Part shown: positions 1 to 4,466 of the stretch, piece by piece
Position numbering within the stretch: position 1 is the first letter of the stretch
Layout of the letters: each line of letters opens with the position of its first letter
DNA from: Myxococcota bacterium
GTDB lineage: Bacteria > Myxococcota_C > UBA6777
Reading direction: 5' to 3'
Length of the DNA stretch: 7,658 nt
Assembly (NCBI GenBank): GCA_963169055.1
Contig: CAUJFU010000496.1
Coordinates: 1-7,658 of the forward strand
The notes under the pieces: model-generated
What the model was told of the DNA's origin: nothing
The model's database searches: none
Seen by the model: the letters and a program-made list of their open reading frames with translations, nothing else
Made by a program: the position numbers and the translations under genes

Positions 1-258
1 TGGATGGCATCGTGGGGCCGAATACATGGGCCGCATTGGGTGTGAGCTGGGATGATGAACCCGCTGTGCGTTTGTTGGGTCTCGGTGCGCAAGGCGATGA
101 TGTGGTGGATCTGCAAAATGCCCTCGTGCGTGCAGGCTACGACATCGATGTGGATGGGATCTTTGGTCAGGGGACTTTGCAAGCTGTTTGTGACTTCCAA
201 AGCAACGCAGGTTTGACCGTGGATGGCATCGTGGGGCCGAATACATGGGCCGCATTGG
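1..258 (+). repeat. 39-bp perfect in-frame direct repeat in the PG-binding gene
   Basis: Bases 1-39 and 220-258 are identical and differ immediately after. The offset is 219 bp, or 73 codons, so the repeat is in frame and encodes the same DGIVGPNTWAAL motif twice. Identity at every base, including third codon positions, points to recent tandem duplication or gene conversion rather than independent conservation. The left copy may extend beyond the window. Confidence 0.93.
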
Positions 259-269
259 ACGCAGTTTGA
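1..269 (+). CDS. Peptidoglycan-binding (PG_binding_1) repeat protein, C-terminal fragment
   Basis: The reading frame is open from the window edge (first full codon at base 3) to TGA at 267-269, giving 88 residues, so the true start lies upstream. The fragment begins with the end of one repeat (DGIVGPNTWAAL), passes through a short acidic linker, and then holds one complete PG_binding_1-type domain. That domain shows the family pattern: G-x-x-G-D-D-V-x-x-L-Q, then D-G-I-F-G-x-x-T-x-x-A-V, then F-Q, then DGIVGPNTWAAL. Such three-helix domains usually anchor secreted hydrolases or envelope proteins to peptidoglycan. No catalytic domain is visible here, so the enzymatic partner, if any, is upstream. 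The GTG at base 12 is simply a valine codon inside the repeat. The domain family is secure; the whole protein's function is unknown. Confidence 0.82.
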   Translation, partial: DGIVGPNTWAALGVSWDDEPAVRLLGLGAQGDDVVDLQNALVRAGYDIDVDGIFGQGTLQAVCDFQSNAGLTVDGIVGPNTWAALDAV

Positions 270-375
270 TCTTCGAGAGCCTTGGAGCCTCACGGCCTTG
301 CCTACCTCCCGCCGATCTTCTCCGTCTACGAGCATGACCTGCTGCCCATCCACCGCTCTAGCGTTGATGTGATCT

Positions 376-433
376 TGATCACCCTGATCGCGATCATGTG
401 ATCGTGATCAGGCGATCGTGATCACCCTGATCG
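376..433. repeat. Symmetric array of eight YGATCR hexamers (GATC cluster, palindromic)
   Basis: Eight YGATCR hexamers lie at 376-381, 385-390, 391-396, 399-404, 405-410, 413-418, 419-424 and 428-433. The gaps between them are 3, 0, 2, 0, 2, 0 and 3 bases, a mirror-symmetric layout. Two more GATC sites flank it at 371 and 441, making ten GATC in 74 bp. The 15-mer TGATCACCCTGATCG occurs exactly twice, at 376-390 and 419-433, as the outer units. Bases 385-396 (TGATCGCGATCA) are a perfect 12-bp palindrome. Bases 383-412 form a larger dyad with 14-bp arms, 13 of 14 matching, around a 2-nt centre. There is no downstream T-run, so it is not a canonical intrinsic terminator. It could be a multi-site operator, a Dam/SeqA-type methylation cluster or a small palindromic repeat family. 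Its function is not known. Confidence 0.85.
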
Positions 434-774
434 AGGCGTGGATCGCAGGGCAACACAGCGCGTATTTCAAAAAATGATTTTGACCGATAGCTCTTGTTTA
501 TAAAAAAGGGAGGCTGCGGAATCCCCCGAATGATCGTCGATTCCGCGATCGGGAAAGTGAACGAATGAATTTGTTCAAAAAGCAATGCTTTTCAAGCATA
601 TAAAAGTTTTTTGTAGACATGCAAATTTTCGCTGTATTCTCCGCAATGATCCAAGCGCTTTGGCGCGGGCATAGAGAAAAGAAACGTCTAGGGTCCAAAC
701 TTGCGCTTTCCGTTATCGAGTCCGTTCTAAGCACCGCTGGATCGTTTGTTGATTGAATTTTTTGCTTTTGCGCG

Positions 775-780
775 AAAGGA
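775..780 (+). promoter_or_regulatory. Ribosome-binding site of the SET gene (AAAGGA)
   Basis: AAAGGA lies 11 nt before ATG 792-794 and supports that start over the in-frame TTG at 753, which has no visible Shine-Dalgarno sequence. A run of seven C (781-787) fills most of the spacer, so the spacing depends on a homopolymer. Confidence 0.5.
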
Positions 781-791
781 CCCCCCCTGAA

Positions 792-1412
792 ATGAGCCGA
801 AACACGAACGGATCGTCTTCTCTGTATTCTTTTTCCATCCCGATGACAGCGCTGCATCAGAGCGCGAACGTGATCACCTTCATCTCCACCGACGGAAACA
901 AGAGCCTGTTCACCAACCGCCCCTTCAAAGCTGGCCAAGTCATCGACGTGTTGCCCTGTCTGTCCGAGCAAGACTATCCCACCCGCTACACCGTGCAAAC
1001 GGGTCCGAATCAGCACATCGATATCGGCGAAGTTTGGGCGTGTGGCAACCACTCTTGCGCACCCACCATGCTGTTCGATATGCGTCGGATGTTGGTGACC
1101 GCAACGCGTGATCTCAAAGCCGGCGAAGAACTGACCTTCTTCTACCCCTCGACCGAATGGGATATGGCGGAACCCTTCGTCTGTCATTGCCATTCACCCG
1201 AATGCTTGCAACACATTGCAGGAGCCCGTTACATTCCGACTTCCGTCCTCGAAGGCTACTTCCTCAACGATCACATCGCCGCCTTGGTGACCGAGCGCGA
1301 CGCACAAAACGACACCGCCGAAGCGCACGAAGAGCAACACACCAACGGCGTCTCGAACGGCATCTCTAACGGAAACGGCCACGTCGAACACCACCAGACC
1401 AACGGAAAATAA
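792..1412 (+). CDS. SET-domain protein lysine methyltransferase with post-SET zinc motif
   Basis: This is a 206-residue protein, probably an S-adenosylmethionine-dependent lysine N-methyltransferase; its substrate cannot be read from sequence. The SET signature NHSC (N86, H87, S88, C89, followed by APT where NHSCxPN is usual) is followed by G-E-E-L-T-F-F-Y ending at Y118, the conserved ELTxxY segment with the catalytic tyrosine. C131, C133 and C138 then form CxCxxxxC, the post-SET pattern that in DIM-5-type histone methyltransferases binds zinc together with the cysteine of NHSC. The N-terminal segment KSLFTNRPFKAGQVI fits the start of a SET fold. The last 22 or so residues are Asn/Gly/His-rich and low in complexity, probably disordered. 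No signal peptide or membrane segment is seen, so it is likely cytoplasmic. ATG 792 is preferred over TTG 753 and over ATG 843, which lacks a ribosome-binding site. The gene stands alone and converges on the dab run. The SET assignment is strong; the target is unknown. Confidence 0.85.
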   Translation: MSRNTNGSSSLYSFSIPMTALHQSANVITFISTDGNKSLFTNRPFKAGQVIDVLPCLSEQDYPTRYTVQTGPNQHIDIGEVWACGNHSCAPTMLFDMRRMLVTATRDLKAGEELTFFYPSTEWDMAEPFVCHCHSPECLQHIAGARYIPTSVLEGYFLNDHIAALVTERDAQNDTAEAHEEQHTNGVSNGISNGNGHVEHHQTNGK

Positions 1413-1541
1413 TACGATATCCGACATCGCAAAATACGGAGGGAAGAGGGGGCGGGTCGCAAGGGGGCGGATAACGCCCATCACACGGGGTTAGGCAACG
1501 CCCATCACATGGAAAGAAGACTTGGCGGATATTGTATTATT
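1408..1541. repeat. Long-spaced 16-bp inverted repeat over both convergent stop codons
   Basis: Arms at 1408-1423 and 1526-1541 are reverse complements at 15 of 16 positions and enclose 102 bp. The left arm contains the TAA of the SET gene (1410-1412); the right arm contains the TAA of the convergent gene (1537-1539 on the - strand). Both transcripts therefore end with nearly the same sequence after their stop codons. It could be a bidirectional RNA stem that acts in termination or 3'-end protection, or the ends of a 134-bp miniature element. I see no target-site duplication and no strong U-tract. Confidence 0.75.
1465..1509. repeat. 13-bp direct repeat and GC-rich hairpin in the convergent intergenic region
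   Basis: AACGCCCATCACA occurs at 1473-1485 and 1497-1509, 24 bp apart. The first copy overlaps a small perfect hairpin: GGGCG at 1465-1469, loop GATAA, CGCCC at 1475-1479. A purine/G-rich tract precedes it (1439-1470). The hairpin has no following T-run on either strand, so it is not a canonical intrinsic terminator. Confidence 0.6.
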
Positions 1542-2970
1542 CGATGCAGCCGTTGTATTCGAGAGTGAACATGCGCTCGGCGTGAAAGCAGACGTTGTAG
1601 AGGGGGAGACCTTTGGCGAGGTGGCGGAGGGTGGTAAAGAGTTGGGATTGAGCGAGGTCTTGGATCTCTTGGAGGAAAGCGTCGTGGTGTTGTTCTTCGA
1701 GGGGTAGGAGTTTGGATTGTCGGAGCATGAAGAGGCCGGACTGTCTGCGTGCATAGGCGGAGACTTGGGGGTGGTTGACGAACATTTTGCTATTTCCGCA
1801 GGCGGGGGAGACGAGGGGTAGTTTGCTGAAAGGCTCGACGTCATCGGTGACATGGACGTTCATGATGGCGCCTTCGTCGTGTCTTCCGCCAAGGATGATA
1901 AATTCGAGATCGGTGACGCCGCTCCATCGGAGATGGTGAAAGGCGCGGAGGAAGTGTTCGACGAGTTCGGGTCGGATGTTGTATTCTTCGCCGTGAAGCA
2001 TCATGAGTCGGATGTGTCCGCATCCGATGTGCGGGGGTTTGAGGAGATGTTCGAGGATGGCTTCGCGCAGTTCGGAGGGAGGACTGGCGAAGTAAGCGCG
2101 CCAGTCTTCGGCGCGTTGGAGTTGTGGGACTTGTGTGGCGAGGCGAGGATCTTGTCGGATGCTGCGGATCATGGCGTTTGCGCAGTCGATATCAGAGTGC
2201 ATATAGAAGCGGCCAAAGGAGTCGGTGTAGTTTTGGAGGAGTTGGGGAAGGTTGTTGAGATCGATGTGTTTTTGGGTGATGCGTTCGACGGCAGCGAGGG
2301 CAAGGAGGAAGTCGCCAGCGTCTCCCCCCGGGACACCGATCACGCCCTTTTCATCGCGTCCATCGACGCAAGAGCGTTTGCCGTGACTAAGGAGGGCAGC
2401 GAGACGGATCCAGCGGATATTTGCGGGGTCACCGAGGTGCATCTCGACATCACGGCCATCGAGGTGTTGTCCGGCTTTGGTGGTGCTTTGAAGTTGGGCG
2501 TAATCTTCGAGGCCGATATCGGGGGTTTCGAGGGAGAAGATGCGCTTGAGGACGCGGGTGTGTCGGCTAACAAGGTATCCCATGCGCTTCCACTCTTGCA
2601 TGCCGCCGTACATGGCGGCGACAAACTTCATCCCGAGCATTTCGAGGTAGAGTGCGGCTTTTCCGGCTCGATTTCCGTGATTGGAGACAAGGATGATGGC
2701 GGTGTCGGAGGGATAGGCTTGTGCGATCAGGGGAAGATCCGCAGGGCGAACACGGACGATGCCGGGGATATGGCCCAAAAAGCCGAGCAGTTCGTTGTCA
2801 TCGCGCAAGTCAAACAATCGGACGCTGCGGCCTTGTTCGGCGACGAATTCGGGGGTTTGCGTGGGGATGCCCGAGGCGGAACGTTTGAGATTGACGTTCC
2901 AGTTGATCTGAAGCAGGCGTCGGGCAGGATCGATTTGGAGGTTCAGGATCTGTGGGGCGTCGTGGTTCAT
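1537..2970 (-). CDS. Rhodanese-like plus beta-carbonic-anhydrase-like fusion protein, third gene of the dab run
   Basis: This 477-residue protein has no familiar name. Residues 48-135 look like a rhodanese domain: V-R-L-F-D-L-R-D, then HIPGIVRV, then I-I-L-V-S-N-H-G-N-R-A-G and Y-G-G-M-Q-E-W-K-R-M-G. The active-site cysteine expected in the VCxxGxR loop is S96, encoded TCC, so sulfurtransferase activity is unlikely. After a linker, residues 199-227 read R-S-C-V-D-G-R followed by G-V-P-G-G-D-A-G-D-F-L-L-A-L-A-A; C201, D203 and R205 match the CxDxR zinc/gating motif of beta-carbonic anhydrases. H314 and C317 in P-P-H-I-G-C-G-H match their HxxCG motif. The C201-to-H314 gap of 113 residues is wider than in ordinary beta-CAs, so this would be a divergent member. 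No signal peptide or membrane segment is seen, so it is probably cytoplasmic. A strong GGGAGGA site precedes ATG 2970, and the gene lies 63 nt after dabB on the same strand, suggesting cotranscription and a role in CO2/bicarbonate handling. Carbonic anhydrase activity is inferred from motifs, not established. Confidence 0.7.
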   Translation of the reverse strand: MNHDAPQILNLQIDPARRLLQINWNVNLKRSASGIPTQTPEFVAEQGRSVRLFDLRDDNELLGFLGHIPGIVRVRPADLPLIAQAYPSDTAIILVSNHGNRAGKAALYLEMLGMKFVAAMYGGMQEWKRMGYLVSRHTRVLKRIFSLETPDIGLEDYAQLQSTTKAGQHLDGRDVEMHLGDPANIRWIRLAALLSHGKRSCVDGRDEKGVIGVPGGDAGDFLLALAAVERITQKHIDLNNLPQLLQNYTDSFGRFYMHSDIDCANAMIRSIRQDPRLATQVPQLQRAEDWRAYFASPPSELREAILEHLLKPPHIGCGHIRLMMLHGEEYNIRPELVEHFLRAFHHLRWSGVTDLEFIILGGRHDEGAIMNVHVTDDVEPFSKLPLVSPACGNSKMFVNHPQVSAYARRQSGLFMLRQSKLLPLEEQHHDAFLQEIQDLAQSQLFTTLRHLAKGLPLYNVCFHAERMFTLEYNGCIE

Positions 2971-2975
2971 GCGAA

Positions 2976-2982
2976 TCCTCCC
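2976..2982 (-). promoter_or_regulatory. Strong Shine-Dalgarno sequence of the rhodanese/CA-like gene
   Basis: On the - strand this reads GGGAGGA, with GGAGG 6 nt before the ATG at 2968-2970. It fixes the start and suggests efficient independent initiation despite the 63-nt gap after dabB. Confidence 0.75.
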
Positions 2983-3020
2983 GTGGATGCGGGTATGTGT
3001 GGGTATATGGAGAACAAGCC

Positions 3021-3034
3021 ACTCCTGAGGGAGT
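3021..3034 (-). other. Small hairpin at the dabB stop codon
   Basis: ACTCC and GGAGT arms (5 bp) surround a 4-nt loop, and the structure overlaps the last base of the dabB TAA. There is no following U-tract. It is more likely an incidental or processing structure than a terminator, so the downstream gene is probably cotranscribed. Confidence 0.25.
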
Positions 3035-4461
3035 TAATGTTCGGGAGCATCGAGGACAAGGAGTTCGTGTTTGAGCGAGTGAAGGGCGGGATCGACCAGA
3101 TCTGGTTTGGGGGATTCGGTGGAGGGGAGGTTGGGTGAACCTGCGGGGGTGGGGGAGATGGTTTGGAGAAGGTGTTCGTCCCATTGGTTGAGGCGGCGAG
3201 AGAACTTGAGCAGGGGGTTGACGAGGATGCGATCGAAGAAGGCTTCGAGGAGAGCGCGTTCGATGGCGACGAAGTAGAGCCAACGTTGGAGGCTTTTGGG
3301 CAAGCGTTGCCAGAAGAAAAGGCCGGGGCTTTGGTAGGCGCCACCGTAGAGAGAAGTGATCTCGTGGTGGGTGTGGAGGGCGGAGGGGACTTTGAGGAAT
3401 TGGTAGGAGCGCAAGAGGGCGTGGCTGAAGAGGTGGATTTGAGCAAGGGTGATCCATCCGAGGCCGATCTCGATCAGCATAAAACCGAGTTGAACGATCG
3501 TGGCGTCAGCAAGGGAGTTTTTGGCGTCGGTTTGGATCTGACCAAAGAGGGTGCCGAGGATGACGCTGATCGTGCCGAGTACGATCAAAAGGGGAAGAAT
3601 GCCGGGGGTGGCTTGGAGGAGCGGAAACATCCGAAGCAACAGGAAGATGCCGAGGTGTGTGGAGAGGGCGCCATAGAAGACAGCGCTGGAGGGGGTGGGG
3701 CCTTCCATCGCGCGCGGTAGCCAGTTGATGAAGGGGAACAAACTGGCTTTGACGATGGCCGCGAGGACAAGCAGCAGGCACAAGAAGAAAGCGACGGAGA
3801 TCACAGAGCCGCTTTGGAGGAGGATGCGGAGATTGTCGGGGGTGAGGACGTGTTGGAAATGGGTGGTTTTGAGGGTGGTGTGTAGCCACAAACCGACGGT
3901 CAGAAGGGCGAGATCGCCGAGTCGGTAGATAAAGAAGATGTAGAGTCCGTTGTCGACGGGGCCTTTGCGCTCGTAGAAAAAGGTGACGAGCAAGACGGAG
4001 CTAATACCCAAGCACTCCCACCCAACCCACAAAAGGTCGAGACATCCGGCGGTAATGGCGATCTGCAAGCCAAAGGCCGCAAGGTGGAGCAAGATGAAAA
4101 AGCGATGGAAGCCTTCTTCGCGGTGCAGATAAGAGAAGGCGAAACGACCGACCAGACCGACGAGAACACCCGCAAAGAGCAAGTATAGCAAGGCGAGGCG
4201 GTCAAGCATCAACACGACATCGATACGGTACGTTTTAAAGAGGCCGTAGGACCAGAACAATGGGTCAGGATAAGAAAATGTGACGATGAAGAGGAAAAGG
4301 ATCAGGCCGACGTTGAAGACAAAATAAGTGCTGCTCATGTGTTTGACCCATCTTTCGGGAAGATGGAGACGAAACAACAAGCCGATGCCGAGTCCGACGG
4401 TGATCGCAAGAGGAAGAAAAAGCAAGAAGAGAAGGGCAAGTTCGATGGTTTGTTTGAGCAT
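3034..4461 (-). CDS. dabB: DabB, NuoL/MrpA-like membrane subunit of the DabAB inorganic-carbon transporter
   Basis: This 475-residue polytopic membrane protein of the proton-antiporter (NuoL/MrpA/NdhF) family is the partner of DabA. DabB is thought to couple cation flow to vectorial CO2 hydration by DabA. The N-terminal half is a series of hydrophobic helices (about 5-31, 45-63, 84-106, 119-160 and onward). Family landmarks are visible: W-E-C-L-G-I-S-S with E149 (like the NuoL WEG glutamate), the segment at about 171-190 ending I-Y-R-L-G-D-L-A-L-L, A-A-I-V-K-A-S with K238, W-L-P-R-A-M-E-G-P-T-P (247-257), and T-D-A-K-N-S-L-A-D-A-T with K314. It is shorter than typical NuoL, lacking its long C-terminal extension. 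The tail from about 436 is Pro/Ser-rich. The start at ATG 4461 is chosen because it gives a hydrophobic first helix and lies just after an AAGGAG site; the longer in-frame ORF to 4734 is Arg/Pro-rich shadow over dabA. No other complex I genes are nearby, and adjacency to dabA argues for DabB. Confidence 0.88.
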   Translation of the reverse strand: MLKQTIELALLFLLFLPLAITVGLGIGLLFRLHLPERWVKHMSSTYFVFNVGLILFLFIVTFSYPDPLFWSYGLFKTYRIDVVLMLDRLALLYLLFAGVLVGLVGRFAFSYLHREEGFHRFFILLHLAAFGLQIAITAGCLDLLWVGWECLGISSVLLVTFFYERKGPVDNGLYIFFIYRLGDLALLTVGLWLHTTLKTTHFQHVLTPDNLRILLQSGSVISVAFFLCLLLVLAAIVKASLFPFINWLPRAMEGPTPSSAVFYGALSTHLGIFLLLRMFPLLQATPGILPLLIVLGTISVILGTLFGQIQTDAKNSLADATIVQLGFMLIEIGLGWITLAQIHLFSHALLRSYQFLKVPSALHTHHEITSLYGGAYQSPGLFFWQRLPKSLQRWLYFVAIERALLEAFFDRILVNPLLKFSRRLNQWDEHLLQTISPTPAGSPNLPSTESPKPDLVDPALHSLKHELLVLDAPEH

Positions 4462-4466
4462 GGTGA

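Larger units (their letters stand above)
270..791. other. 522-bp gene-free region with GATC array and AT-rich stretch
   Basis: No convincing coding sequence lies between the PG-binding gene and the SET gene. Bases 270-370 show no clear structure and no canonical intrinsic terminator. Bases 371-444 hold ten GATC sites (separate entry). Bases 467-620 are clearly more AT-rich than the rest of the window and contain overlapping short inverted repeats: AAAAGC/GCTTTT at 578-592 and ATGCTT/AAGCAT at 585-599. A possible weak sigma70-like promoter is TTGTAG at 611-616 with TATTCT at 635-640 (18-bp spacer). It would give a leader of roughly 145 nt for the SET gene. The promoter match is poor and I do not call it as a feature. 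Confidence 0.6.

Noticed and set aside
383-412. 30-bp dyad as an intrinsic terminator of the PG-binding gene
   Set aside because: It lies over 110 bp past the stop codon with no T-run on either side and is better explained as part of the YGATCR array.
480-505. Sigma70 promoter from TTGACC (480-485) and TATAAA (499-504)
   Set aside because: The spacer is only 13 bp, too short for a functional pair.
394-585. 63-codon - strand open frame in the gene-free region
   Set aside because: It runs into the GATC array, shows no family features and has no clear ribosome-binding site; kept as non-coding.
753-791. TTG start adding 13 residues to the SET protein
   Set aside because: No ribosome-binding site precedes it, whereas ATG 792 has AAAGGA upstream; the extra residues have no similarity to the domain.
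498-1193. - strand open frame over the SET gene and its leader
   Set aside because: It overlaps the SET motifs antisense and has no recognisable domain.
1852-3138. 428-codon open frame on the + strand opposite the rhodanese/CA-like gene
   Set aside because: Same composition bias with no recognisable domain; the opposite strand has clear rhodanese and CA-like motifs and a strong ribosome-binding site.
3034-4461. Complex I NuoL or Mrp antiporter subunit
   Set aside because: The family is right, but no other nuo or mrp genes are present and dabA is directly adjacent, so the DabB assignment fits better.
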